DNA from: Halovivax asiaticus JCM 14624
GTDB taxonomy: Archaea; Halobacteriota; Halobacteria; Halobacteriales; Natrialbaceae
Length of the DNA stretch: 39,946 bases
Reading direction: 5' to 3'
NCBI RefSeq assembly: GCF_000337515.1
Contig: NZ_AOIQ01000008.1
Coordinates: forward strand, 1 to 39,946
The notes beneath the pieces are model-generated. The model was not told the DNA's origin. It saw nothing but the letters and a program-made list of their open reading frames with translations, and made no database searches. Shown piece by piece: positions 17,198 through 26,109 of the stretch; within the stretch, counting starts at the first letter, position 1; every line of letters begins with the position of its first letter. Both the position numbers and the translations under genes were made by a program.

Positions 17198-18927
17198 AGC
17201 GTGATCTCCTCCAATCCATCGGTTGCATCGACTCGCTCTGGATTACGAACCATATTAGAGACGTCTTCATATCCGGCCAGTGTCTTCGCTTTACTGGAGC
17301 TGAAATTAGAAGTCAGCGCAACTGGCTTGAAATTGACTCCATCTACTCGCAACCACTCTACGAACCAGCGAGCTCGGTCGATCTCACTGTTAGGTGTTGA
17401 CTTGGGAAGCGTCGTCAAACAGATGGGAACCTGTTCAACCCGATATTCTGCGTTGACCGGAACGTCGGTTCGGTCGAAGGCGCTCTTGAGGACAATATCG
17501 GCTTCATCCTCTGCAAATGAGAGTGCTTCCATTAGCCGTTCGGCAATCGTTTTAGGCGCATCCCTCGTACTTGGCGTGATCTCACCGGCACCGCGTCTGC
17601 GTGGGTGATTCTCCAGGAGATGTCCTAATTCTTCAGACATCTCGCCGTTGAGGGATTCAACAGATTTCCAAGAAACTTTCTGGTTGGTGGGAAATTTTTC
17701 TGGAAGACTGTCCGCTTCGATTTCTGCGCGAAGGAGTGCGGTCAACAGCTCTCGGTTGAGTGGGGTCGTGTTAAGCTGCTCTCGCCACTCCTTGCAGGGA
17801 TCCGGTTCAGGCGCCGGATAGACCGGGGTTTTGTGTTGGTACTCATCTGCAGCTGTATCGAAGACAGCTGTCATTGAGACTTTGAGATCCGCCATCATCG
17901 CCGACCCACTGGGCGTTCCGTGGTTTGTTTTTCGTCGGAATATGACTGTACTCACGATGTCATCTGGGATGAGGCAGAGATACTCACATCCGATGTCCGG
18001 CTGGGTCGCTACCAACCCTCCTCGCTCGTATGAGTCATTGTACTCTGATTCCAGCGTTGTTGAATCATCTGTTGTAGTGTAGACTCCAGAATAGCCAAAG
18101 GGGCCGATCGGTGGCACACTCCCCCAGTTTGCGACAATACACGACACCTGGGCTTCGGTCTCAAAGAGTTCCTTTCGATAGTTGACCCACGTTTTGTTGA
18201 ATGGATCGGGGTTGCATTGGACATGGACAGAATACGAGGGACCGTCTTGGCAGAATGTAAGAACCTCATTCTTGAGTTCTCTATGCATTACATCGGAGCA
18301 TGTCCACGGAACAACGGCAGCGCCACCGAAAAAGCGGAAGCCCCAGATCTTTGTGCCCTCACAGAGCCTCTTTAGCTCGACATCATTCGCACGGCTGCTC
18401 ATGTGCTTGTTCTTAAATTGGACGAATAGCGCGTCTTTGTCCTCACCACGCCTCGCATTCGCCGCTATTGGGATGATTGTCGGTGTGACGAATTCCCCCG
18501 GTTCGTCTGGCACGGCGGGGCCCATATCAGTTTCACCTTCCGCCGAATAGCAGTCGTACTCCTCATTCAATTCGGCGAGCCGGGTCGCCATTTTGTCTAC
18601 TTGAACGGGGGCGCATCCAAGGACAAATAGCGGACCCGTATCCGCGAAGAGGAAGTCGTCATGATCCTCGACCCAATCGATATTGTAGGCCCACTCGGGC
18701 GCTGCTGCGAGGTGGGCATCTTCTGCGGACGCCCGCTGGAGGAAGGATTTGGCTTTCGAATGCATACCGACTGGTTTCGGAAAGACAGTGATGTCTTCCA
18801 CCCTGCCGCGTGGCTGCCAAATCGTAACGATATTTTGCGAGTCGTCCTCTGCAAATACCTCATACCGCTCATCATCAAATTCAGTGAGAATTCTTCCAGC
18901 TTCGCGGATTCGGTCGGATTCAGACAT
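17194..18927 (-). CDS. Nitrilase-fold (carbon-nitrogen hydrolase-like) protein, probable effector
   Basis: The 577-residue protein shows the nitrilase Glu-Lys-Cys triad: E78 in AAAPEWA, K172 or K174 in QFKNKHMSS, and C210 in VPWTCSDVM, each after a hydrophobic strand. It also has the later strand CIVANWGS that follows the catalytic Cys in this superfamily. Nitrilase-fold enzymes hydrolyse amides or nitriles or form glutaminase domains. The C-terminal 190 residues are unrecognised. It is the first gene of an operon with the SMC-like ATPase. Upstream TATATTAT at about -30 and no Shine-Dalgarno indicate a leaderless transcript. An effector role, for example cleaving an amide-containing metabolite when triggered by the ATPase, is inference. 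Confidence 0.72.
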   Translation of the reverse strand: MSESDRIREAGRILTEFDDERYEVFAEDDSQNIVTIWQPRGRVEDITVFPKPVGMHSKAKSFLQRASAEDAHLAAAPEWAYNIDWVEDHDDFLFADTGPLFVLGCAPVQVDKMATRLAELNEEYDCYSAEGETDMGPAVPDEPGEFVTPTIIPIAANARRGEDKDALFVQFKNKHMSSRANDVELKRLCEGTKIWGFRFFGGAAVVPWTCSDVMHRELKNEVLTFCQDGPSYSVHVQCNPDPFNKTWVNYRKELFETEAQVSCIVANWGSVPPIGPFGYSGVYTTTDDSTTLESEYNDSYERGGLVATQPDIGCEYLCLIPDDIVSTVIFRRKTNHGTPSGSAMMADLKVSMTAVFDTAADEYQHKTPVYPAPEPDPCKEWREQLNTTPLNRELLTALLRAEIEADSLPEKFPTNQKVSWKSVESLNGEMSEELGHLLENHPRRRGAGEITPSTRDAPKTIAERLMEALSFAEDEADIVLKSAFDRTDVPVNAEYRVEQVPICLTTLPKSTPNSEIDRARWFVEWLRVDGVNFKPVALTSNFSSSKAKTLAGYEDVSNMVRNPERVDATDGLEEITL

Positions 18928-18952
18928 TGGAGACAGGTGAGTTATGATACCC

Positions 18953-18960
18953 TATATTAT
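18953..18960 (-). promoter_or_regulatory. TATA-like box of the nitrilase-SMC operon
   Basis: On the minus strand the sequence ATAATATAGG lies about 28-30 bases before ATG 18927, as expected for an archaeal TATA element with transcription starting at or near the start codon. A second A+T-rich candidate (TTATATTAG) is a few bases further upstream. Confidence 0.45.
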
Positions 18961-19037
18961 GTTGTGCTAATATAACTTCGCTTTTCTTACCAAAACGCTT
19001 ACCAAACAATTGGTATCGCCTCGGGCGGGCATCTACA

Positions 19038-19585
19038 GTGGTATGTCTCCAATTCATTCACGGGATCTACACCGACGCTACGAAAGCTGCTGCAGTCGAC
19101 AACGAAGATCAGAGCTACGGCTACGATTGGACGATTTCGGTCAATCCCTCCGGTATTGCTCCGCCAACCGTTGAAGCGGCCCGAACAGAGGCGATCGGAG
19201 ACGAATCTCTTCAACTTCGCCGACATTCTGCACAGGATACCACCCGATACGACTTCATCAAGGACATTGGTCGACTGGAAACCGTAGTAGACGAGCACGA
19301 CTGTGATTGCGGTGCCGCGATAACGCTTACTAAAGGCCACCTGTTCTGGCAGCCACCGAATAGGGACGACGTCAACGATCGAGAGTTCCGAATCCACGAC
19401 GGCGATACCTTGCAGGGAAAAGGGAGTGGGACGACGTCGGTTCGAAATCGATTGGGAAGTCACGCCACAAACAAATCGAGTTGGATGGAAATTGCAAACT
19501 CACCTGGCGTGACTACGAGTATAAGATCCCATCCAGTCCAGATGATAGTGATGAATTACGCTATTTGTTCGTACGGATAGGTTGA
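19038..19585 (+). pseudogene. Frameshifted gene remnant of unknown family
   Basis: One frame reads plausible protein from 19038 to about 19415 (for example ARTEAIGDESLQLRRHSAQD and LTKGHLFWQPPNRDDVNDRE). The next 170 bp look protein-like only in the frame two bases on (RHKQIELDGNCKLTWRDYEY and onward, ending at TGA 19585). The original frame becomes Ser/Thr/Asn-rich nonsense there. A single-base change around 19415-19460 would join them. The family is not recognised. The neighbourhood is full of decayed genes, which supports the pseudogene reading, but a functional gene in one frame cannot be excluded. Confidence 0.4.
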
Positions 19586-19614
19586 CGGACGTTCGTGAGT
19601 GTAAACGGTGGCCC

Positions 19615-20571
19615 CTAACTTCCCCACTTGTCTTCTAGAGTGGACGTGGTAGCGGGACGCTCTCGCAGTGAAAAAGCGGACACGTACCGGTGACCCTGTA
19701 CGAATGCAACGGTTCGGTCGGATTCTCCGGCGGTATTTTCGTTCGTTATCGGTTTGTCGAGTGGGATTCCCGCCTCCTTATCGAGGAAGACGACCTTCTG
19801 ATCGCTGTCGTTCGGTCTGAACCCGCTTCCACGAGTTCGTCGACCGCGTTTCGCAGTGCCTCTCGTTGCCCTTCGATGATCGACGTCGCGTTCTACACGC
19901 CCCGTTTCAGTTCGACAATCCCGATCGAATCGGTGATTTTGGGCACGATCGGCTTGATCTCCCCGTGGTGTAGAACGCGAGATACCGGGACGGTTTGAAC
20001 GAGCGATTCGGCTGGCAGAAGTAGAGACCGTGCCCTTCGAACTCCGGCCACGCTTTCCGGGCGCCAAAAACCAGCACCCGGTCCTCCTCCCAGCTTACGA
20101 GCTATCCACTTTCGTCATAGTATAGGAATCGGACAGGCTCCCGGAGCAGGAACGCCTCCCGTTCGGTCGGGACGGCGAACGATTGCTCGGTGCTACCCGG
20201 ATCGCGCGCGGGTTTCAACTCGACCGCATCAATGACGTCGTCGAAATTCGCCCACACTAAGCGGTCGTCGTCGGTTGCGTCGAGCGCCGGCGGTTCCGCA
20301 TGATCGGGAGTGAGTACGACGAGCCGTTGGTGTCTGCTCCCTCCTCATCAAGATACGTGAGGTGCTCGCACAACTGGTTCACGTCGACCTCGTTCGGCCG
20401 CATTTTCGTCTCGAACAACAGCGACGTCGAGCTCCGGATCCCGGCGTCCGGAACCGATCCGTTTCCGACAAGTTGGTTCTCGAAGGTGACCAGTGCGAGG
20501 TCAGACTCGTCAAGGACTGCCTCAAGCAAGTCCTCCGTCAGTTGGTTATTGATGTTCTCGAGTACGGCCAT
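19615..20571 (-). pseudogene. Broken PD-(D/E)XK-like nuclease-family gene
   Basis: Read from ATG 20571, the protein starts well (MAVLENINNQLTEDLLEAVL) and contains PD at residues 41-42 and an E-T-K strand (SLLFETK), the core of a PD-(D/E)XK fold. Sense then changes frame near 20330 (QRLVVLTPDHAEPPALDA continues in the next frame) and hits an in-frame TAG at 20102-20104. It resumes in the same frame (SWEEDRVLVFGARKAWPEFE), shifts again near 19972 (GEIKPIVPKITDSIGIVELK, then another stop) and shifts a third time near 19818 (DSDQKVVFLDKEAGIPLDK) before the final stop at 19615. Three frameshifts and two stops over about 318 codons make inactivation clear. Confidence 0.75.
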
Positions 20572-21885
20572 TAGCGTGGATGTGACGCGGTTCTCGCCTT
20601 AGGTGTACGTCGAGAATAATGGATTTGCCATGTGACTCCCTGTTACGTGCCAAATTCAAGAGTTTTGGCATACCGATGGACCCGGTACCGGACCGGTCGG
20701 GAGACCGGCTTCTGGACTCACACCTGGAGTTGATGGTTGGTGATTAATGGCTGATGGGATCCACGGACATTCTGTCGACTCAAAATGCGGTTTTCCGGCA
20801 TTTCGACCGGCGAATATCCTGGATTTCATGCACAGGGATCCTACTGATCTAATCGACCACACATAGACGGTATTACAAGTCTACCATCGTGAGTTAGACC
20901 AACCAATTGACGACCACTCCGACCGACCATTTTACCCGACGTTCAGGACCGACATCTTGGGACAGACATTGACGTCTCTGGCAAGCGCTGATTTTCGGCA
21001 TTTCGACCGATGAAAATGCCGGTATTTGACGCGAGAGCCGAGCCAAAATGGTCGGGTCCGATGGCCGGGCCTGTGTTCGTCAAGATCTCACGAGTTATCG
21101 ATCTCGTACTCACCCCATCGTCCCGCCGGCCGAACCGGGATTGCGACCCGCCCTGAGCAACATGAGATTGAAGCAATTTGAAGGGAGAATTCTTCCATTT
21201 CAGCCGACTGAAATCCCGGTTCTTTCGACTCACCCTACTAACGAATCCCCGATGGGAGCCTGAACTGCATCACTGGGTCATAGGTTAAGCAATAATCCCG
21301 GCACTCCTATCGATCCGATACCCTTCGGCCGGACGGGTACCCGACCTTTGTACCCGGCTCACAAGCCTTCGATAACCATACTATGGAATCTCAGCAACCC
21401 TGCCGATTGGGCCGACGAGAATGCCGCTTTTCGACGGAATCGGCATCAAAAGACTGGACCGGTATGGCCGGGACGCAGGGTCGGGTTTGTCGGTGATTGG
21501 TTAGAATCTGGAACTAGCGAAAAAGCGCGAACTATCGATCTAGGCGAGTTGACGTAGCAGCGAATGGCGCTAAAACAGACGCACGCCACCAATTAATAGG
21601 GCGAATACGGCCGATTTCGCATTTTGAATTGAATCTTCCGCAGCTACCACCGCGCCTGAGCGCGGAAATCTTTGAAATTCTCTTAGAGAAGTAGATTCCA
21701 CATAATAGACGCCACAACAAACTCTGAGATAACGATGGCCAAATCATCGAATCACCATTTCTTGCCACCTATTATCAACTGCCGTCTGCCGATTTTTGTT
21801 TACCCACCAATTCGTGGACGAAGGTGCCTTTACCAACCCCAATTCTAAATGGGAACTTATGTACCAGTAGTTGAACGGCGCTGCT
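20572..21885. other. 1.3 kb gene-poor region with spaced stem-loop repeats
   Basis: No convincing coding frame on either strand; the open frames present are short and of repeated, non-protein-like composition. The region holds the spaced palindromes listed separately, several GGCCGG/ACCGG-type G+C blocks and an A+T-rich 200 bp ahead of the ribbon-helix-helix gene. A 6-bp-arm palindrome (TTCTCG...CGAGAA) at 20586-20611 lies about 200 bp before the first listed copy but differs in sequence. Confidence 0.4.
20795..21446 (+). repeat. Four related stem-loop motifs about 200 bp apart
   Basis: Copies centre on TTTCGACCGG (20801), TTTCGACCGA (21001), TTTCAGCCGA (21198) and TTTCGACGGA (21429). Copy 2 is a perfect hairpin: CGGCATTT (20996-21003) pairs with AAATGCCG (21014-21021). 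Copy 3 differs in sequence but forms another 7-bp perfect stem, ATTTCAG with CTGAAAT. Copy 4 has outer arms ATGCCG and CGGCAT. Spacings are 200, 197 and 231 bp, suggesting the remains of a tandem array with a unit near 200 bp. Function unknown. Confidence 0.5.
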
Positions 21886-22092
21886 ATGGAGCGGATCCAA
21901 TCGGAGGCAGTTTCCGGCCGTGTTTCGGCAGACGTGGTAGCGCAAATCGAACGAGCAACCGAAGAGACCGATCTCACCAAATCCCAACTCGTGGCTCGGG
22001 CCGTCGAGTACTACATAGAAAAGAATCCAGACGACATCAGTTCGTTCTACCCCGACGGATCGCTCGCGGAATTCGTAGAGGGGCTCTGCTGA
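21886..22092 (+). CDS. Ribbon-helix-helix protein next to integrase
   Basis: From ATG 21886 this is 68 residues; a TTG at 21871 would add five. The layout is a short N-terminal beta strand (EAVSGRVSADVVAQIE) followed by two helices (TDLTKSQLVARAVEYYIEKN), the CopG/Arc/MetJ DNA-binding fold. Its stop overlaps the integrase start by one base (TGATG at 22090-22094), so the two are translated together. It is probably the regulator or excision factor of this integrase module; this role is inferred from position. Confidence 0.75.
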   Translation: MERIQSEAVSGRVSADVVAQIERATEETDLTKSQLVARAVEYYIEKNPDDISSFYPDGSLAEFVEGLC

Positions 22093-23192
22093 TGGCACGA
22101 ACAAACGACGCCCCGGCTCTCGCTGAGGACCTGGATGCCGAGACGCTGGTCCGGCAACTCCAGGAGGCAACTGATAGCACGCTCGAACCGATCCATCCTG
22201 AAGAGGCGCTCGAGCTCTATCTTGAAGACAAGGCTCGGGAGTGTCGGAAGTCAACCGTCAACTCCCACCGATCCAGACTCGGATTCTTCATTGAGTGGTG
22301 TGCGGACCGAGAACTCGACAACCTCAACGACATCAGTGCTCGGGACCTCCACGAGTACCGCGTCTGGCGACGCGAGGGCCTCAGTGTCGCGAGTGAGAAG
22401 ACCCAGATGGACACGCTCCGAGTCTTTCTGGAATGGTGCGAGACCATCGACGCAGTGCAGCCCGGACTATTCAAAAAGGTCAAGTCGCCGGTTATCCCCG
22501 ACGGCGGGAACGTCGACGACACGGTCATTCACACCGACGAGGCAAACGAGATTCTCGACCACCTCGAACGGTACGAGTACGCCACGGTAGAGCACGTAGT
22601 CTGGGTAATCTTGGCCGAGACAGGTATGCGAATGGGGGCCGCCCACGCGCTCGACGTTAGGGATTATCAGCATGACTCCGAGCAACCCCATTTGACCGTC
22701 CGCCACCGACCGGAGACGGACACGCCGATCAAGAACGGACAAAACGGCGAGCGGCCGATTGCGATCGACCCAGACGTTTGTGCAGTCCTTGACGATTACA
22801 TCAAACATCGAAGACCCGATGTGACCGATGGGCACGGAAGAGAGCCGTTGCTCGCGTCTAGTCAGGGCCGCCTCTCCAAATCAACTATCCGGACGTACGT
22901 CTACAAGTGGTCTCGTCCGTGTGTGATCGGCCAGCCGTGTCCAGACGATCGTGAACCCGACGAATGTGAAGCTGTGGCTAATCTCGATCAGGCGTCGAAG
23001 TGTCCGGCCAGCGTGACGCCCCATCCAATCCGTCGCGGATACATTACTCGACTGCTCGGGGCCGGTGTACCGATCGACATCGTAAGTGAACGATGCAACG
23101 TCTCACCCGGAGTCATTGAAGAACACTACGACGTCCGGTCTGCGGATGAAAAGATGCGACAACGCCAGGACGTGCTTCGCAACGCGCTGTAA
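22092..23192 (+). CDS. Tyrosine site-specific recombinase (internal integrase)
   Basis: Starting at ATG 22092 gives 366 residues. The N-terminal half is a SAM-like DNA-binding domain (YLEDKARECRKSTVNSHRSR). The catalytic domain has R180 (ETGMRMG), H311-x-x-R314 and the nucleophile Y346 (EEHYDVR). A Cys cluster (C277, C283, C292, C304) inserted before the HxxR motif may bind zinc and is shared with the second integrase of the island. The two proteins are clearly homologous throughout, with many identical blocks such as KTQMDTLRVF and MRMGAAHALD. No attachment repeats for this copy were found, so it may be the remnant or core of an older element nested here. Confidence 0.9.
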   Translation: MARTNDAPALAEDLDAETLVRQLQEATDSTLEPIHPEEALELYLEDKARECRKSTVNSHRSRLGFFIEWCADRELDNLNDISARDLHEYRVWRREGLSVASEKTQMDTLRVFLEWCETIDAVQPGLFKKVKSPVIPDGGNVDDTVIHTDEANEILDHLERYEYATVEHVVWVILAETGMRMGAAHALDVRDYQHDSEQPHLTVRHRPETDTPIKNGQNGERPIAIDPDVCAVLDDYIKHRRPDVTDGHGREPLLASSQGRLSKSTIRTYVYKWSRPCVIGQPCPDDREPDECEAVANLDQASKCPASVTPHPIRRGYITRLLGAGVPIDIVSERCNVSPGVIEEHYDVRSADEKMRQRQDVLRNAL

Positions 23193-23558
23193 GGACATCA
23201 ACTGATCATCATAACCGGGTCAATAGAAACCGAAGAACACCAACGAGCGGCCAGATCTACTCGATGACTTTAGGCGATCGTCTGCGGAGCGTCACCATAC
23301 GCCCCATCAATACGACCGATGCCAATGGTTGCAGTGTATCGATGCTCTCACTTCGACAAAACACGCATGGATTTGAGAGGTTGTGCGAAAATGCAGTAAT
23401 ATATTCATCCAAATAGCGCCACTCTTAACTAGATACTCAAGCAGGTATCCCACTAGAAATAGTCTGAAAATGACCTCTCTACACACCCGTTCAATCGGCT
23501 CGTTTAGCGGCCCTATTTTACCGGTGGATTTATGGCTCCTAGTGAGCGACCTAGAGGT
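23193..23558. other. Non-coding gap after the internal integrase
   Basis: About 366 bp without a supported gene, tRNA fragment or repeat that I can see. The last part (23515-23558) holds A+T-rich promoter-like sequence for the 34-aa reading frame that follows. Confidence 0.3.
23529..23534 (+). promoter_or_regulatory. TATA-like box before the 34-aa reading frame
   Basis: TTTATG lies about 28 bases before ATG 23559, the spacing of archaeal TATA elements in leaderless genes. It supports expression of the small frame. Confidence 0.35.
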
Positions 23559-23663
23559 ATGACCCTAGAAGATAACATCCGAGAATTAGAGGAACGTCTC
23601 GGAATGAGCCGGAGCGAAGAAGTGGAAGAGACCGGCCGGACTATGGCTCGTCTTCAGGACTAA
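23559..23663 (+). CDS. 34-aa small protein, convergent with the Fic-like gene
   Basis: A charged 34-residue peptide (MTLEDNIRELEERLGMSRSE and 14 more) predicted to form one or two helices. It is supported by a TATA-like box at -28 and normal haloarchaeal codon use. Its stop is two bases from the stop of the convergent Fic/Doc-like gene. It resembles the dimerisation helices of small antitoxins but lacks the [S/T]xxxE[G/N] motif of Fic inhibitors. It could also be the truncated start of a longer lost gene. Function unknown. Confidence 0.45.
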   Translation: MTLEDNIRELEERLGMSRSEEVEETGRTMARLQD

Positions 23664-23665
23664 TT

Positions 23666-24547
23666 TCACCCGAGTTCCTTGAGTTCGTCTGCAAATTCGT
23701 GTTTTGAGAGTCCATCAGTGTCGAGCAAGTCGACCATTTCTGCTCGACGGACGGCCCTTTCCGTGAAGTCGATCCACAGTTCTTCGTGCTGTTCTGCATA
23801 CTTTCTCCACCGCTCACTTCGCTGAAGATCTAACTCGTATTCTTCGAGAGGGATTTCGATATCGTGCTTTCGCACGAGTACGTCACAACCGAACTCCTCG
23901 AGATACTTGAACCGACCACCTTTTCGTCGAACCGTCAGCAGTCTCTTTGATTCGTTGATGTAGTCGTTGACCCACTCCATCCAGTCATACTCGTCAGCCC
24001 CATCGGGCTGAATTGCTGTCTCTGGCATCGAAAACTCCGGATCCACGCGCTTTAGATAGAGTTGGCTCATCCCGATAGCCGTTCGGTGGTTCGCGTTGGG
24101 AAGGGCGTGCTTGAGAATCAAGTTTGATGCCAGTCGCCCGGCTACCTCAACCGCCGTGCCGTTCCAGTCGACCTGATTGAGCGCGGGCTCAATCTCTTCG
24201 GCTGCGATGTTCTTGTACGCTTGCACCCGGTTTCCTTCCTCCTGGTAGTTCTCGTCGAGAACGTTTCTGAACACCTCAACCAGCCTGGTCGCGATGACGC
24301 CGTTCGCTGGGCCCATCGAATCGATATATTCGACGAGATCGTAGTCTATCTCGTCTGCGGCTCCGCTTGCACCGGACGCAGTATAGACGACGTAGACGGT
24401 CCGATCTAACTCGAAAGATTCGACCTTGACCGATTTGTGAGCTTCATACCCGACGATGCGGTCCCCTACAGCTTCCAGTTCAGGGGTGACGAAGTCCACC
24501 GAGAACTGCTTGTCCAGGTCGTGGTGGTAGGGAACCCGGTTTGTCAT
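23666..24547 (-). CDS. Fic/Doc-like protein with altered metal-binding residue
   Basis: The 293-residue protein contains H147-A-L-P-N-A-N-H-R-T156, which aligns residue by residue with the Doc/Fic active site (HPFxDGNxRT). His147, Asn153, Arg155 and Thr156 are kept. The acidic residue that binds Mg2+ is Asn151 and the following Gly is Ala152. The sequence before it (about 70-145) is helical, as in the Fic fold, and the C-terminal 100 residues form an extra charged helical domain. Fic and Doc proteins modify target proteins with AMP or phosphate and often act as toxins. The Asn change may alter or reduce activity, although PNANHRT-type motifs appear familiar in archaeal members. Confidence 0.75.
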   Translation of the reverse strand: MTNRVPYHHDLDKQFSVDFVTPELEAVGDRIVGYEAHKSVKVESFELDRTVYVVYTASGASGAADEIDYDLVEYIDSMGPANGVIATRLVEVFRNVLDENYQEEGNRVQAYKNIAAEEIEPALNQVDWNGTAVEVAGRLASNLILKHALPNANHRTAIGMSQLYLKRVDPEFSMPETAIQPDGADEYDWMEWVNDYINESKRLLTVRRKGGRFKYLEEFGCDVLVRKHDIEIPLEEYELDLQRSERWRKYAEQHEELWIDFTERAVRRAEMVDLLDTDGLSKHEFADELKELG

Positions 24548-24777
24548 TACGTCTGCAATCCTACGAACCCCGTCATACTAATCACACCGATTTGTAACCG
24601 CCAGCAGGGAAGTACAATTCCGATAGCAACAAATATCCTAATATTCCCATCTATGCCCGACGTCCGCTATGGCGATCATTTTGAAACCTTCAATTGATTA
24701 TGGTTTCAACGGTTCTGGTGAATTCAGGGCGCGCATATAGAGAAGGATAGGGAGCAAGTGACATTTTTTCGATCAAA

Positions 24778-25551
24778 ATGTATGAGTTTGCTAGCTGCAC
24801 ATGGTCTTACATGAGAAATAATGGCCTTCTTGACTTTATATTCGAAGAGCACCGCCCCCTGGTTGGAATAGCCATTATCCTTCTTGGGATAATAGCCATT
24901 TCTGCCGGAGTATTCAGACAAGGGCTGCCGGTTCCTACTTATACCGATGTAGCGAACCTGATCGTCGCCTATGTAGCCATAACATCACTCTATTTGGCAT
25001 GGAGGGAGTTAATCAGAAAAACTCGCCCAAATGTCACTCTTGACTTCACATACGATTATCCAGATAACGATGACGTACAGGAACAAATGATATTGAAATT
25101 AACCAATTCTGGAACAAACGTAGTCACACCGAGTAATGTTTGGTACGGCTACGTGAAACGATCTGGGAATGAGTACACCTTCAAGAATGCCGAGATGAGT
25201 GAATTTCAGGAGGATGGGTTAGAACCGGGAGAAACAGCCGAAATCAAAATTGGAAACGATATAGTGATGCTGCGAGTCACGAATCTCAATATTCGTGACT
25301 GGAGGGGTGAAGGGGTGACGATTAGCCAGTTTCCAATTACCGATACACAAAATCGTATTCACGTAGTTGGAAAAGGAGAAGATATCGAAGTTAAGGTTCA
25401 AAAGTTATTTGACGAAGTGATGAAGTCGAATATCGGTTTGGTGAGAAGGTTTTCAAAAGACAGGATTCAATCCTCCGAAGTCGATAAAGTCCTTTCTGAA
25501 GCCGGTTTAGCCGGTGATTCGAACGATGAGGAATCAATAATCGTATCATAG
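24778..25551 (+). CDS. Two-TM membrane protein of unknown function
   Basis: A 257-residue protein (alternative start at 24811). Two hydrophobic helices at about 29-46 and 59-75 are followed by a soluble domain of about 180 residues with beta-rich spacing (VTLDFTYDYP, MILKLTNSGTNVVTPSN), reminiscent of an immunoglobulin-like fold. The ending is acidic. The gene is A+T-rich relative to the chromosome, suggesting acquisition with the island. It is divergent from the Fic-like gene with about 230 bp between. Two-TM plus soluble-domain proteins are frequent among defence effectors, but nothing specific identifies this one. Confidence 0.75.
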   Translation: MYEFASCTWSYMRNNGLLDFIFEEHRPLVGIAIILLGIIAISAGVFRQGLPVPTYTDVANLIVAYVAITSLYLAWRELIRKTRPNVTLDFTYDYPDNDDVQEQMILKLTNSGTNVVTPSNVWYGYVKRSGNEYTFKNAEMSEFQEDGLEPGETAEIKIGNDIVMLRVTNLNIRDWRGEGVTISQFPITDTQNRIHVVGKGEDIEVKVQKLFDEVMKSNIGLVRRFSKDRIQSSEVDKVLSEAGLAGDSNDEESIIVS

Positions 25552-25974
25552 GACGGTCTGATAGAAGGCTAAGATTACTATGAGCACGTGCCAACTCCCA
25601 AACAACATCTATACCATCTGCATCATTAAATAATACGCTTCTAGATAAAGAAATATGATGGACCAACCCCCTCTATTCAGCAGGCTACTTTTGGAAGCGA
25701 CGTGGTAAGCCGATTGAGGACTGCTGCATACATAGATAGAATCTGTCACGATGCCAGTGGTAAAATCCACTACTCTATTCTCCAAGATTCGTGATGTAGG
25801 TGTAGCCCCGGGTGAGAGTTGCAAAACTTGTTCTCTGAGAGTGCGGAGTGGATACGCAATATCAAGTAGTAAACACCCTCACTCGATCCCTATTGTCCTT
25901 CTGAATGTGGCACTCCAAGATATCTAATTGGAAAACAAGTGTCCGGAATTCAGGGAACATTTGATTAAATTCAC
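25552..25974. other. Gene-poor gap before the McrBC-like operon
   Basis: No supported gene. Short frames on both strands lack haloarchaeal composition. Together with the adjacent MutY-like fragment and the unassigned 26110-26294, this forms a roughly 740-bp stretch of decayed sequence. Confidence 0.3.
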
Positions 25975-26109
25975 TCACGATGGTCCCACCTGGTCCCAGT
26001 CAAGATTCTCTACCACATCGTTTTTTGACCGTCCGGATTCGCGCCAGGGCAGGTCGTGTCGTCCGTTCTCCTGATGCCAGTCGAGGAGGGTGGAAACGAA
26101 GGCGTGACA
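25975..26109 (-). pseudogene. MutY-like (HhH-GPD glycosylase) N-terminal remnant
   Basis: The last 45 residues of a minus-strand frame read CHAFVSTLLDWHQENGRHDL followed by PWRES. The LLDWHQENGRHDLPWRE segment matches the N-terminal signature of A/G-specific adenine glycosylases, where LPWR is highly conserved. The continuation that should carry the helix-hairpin-helix, catalytic Asp and iron-sulphur cysteines is absent; unrelated sequence and a stop follow at 25975. It is read as the cut-off start of a glycosylase gene. Confidence 0.45.

Noticed and set aside
18999-19463. 154-aa minus-strand frame opposite the frameshifted remnant
   Set aside because: No recognised motif, non-acidic composition unusual for haloarchaea, and the plus-strand sense is better.
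20795-21446. CRISPR array
   Set aside because: The repeats are too divergent and the spacing near 200 bp is far too long; no cas gene is present.
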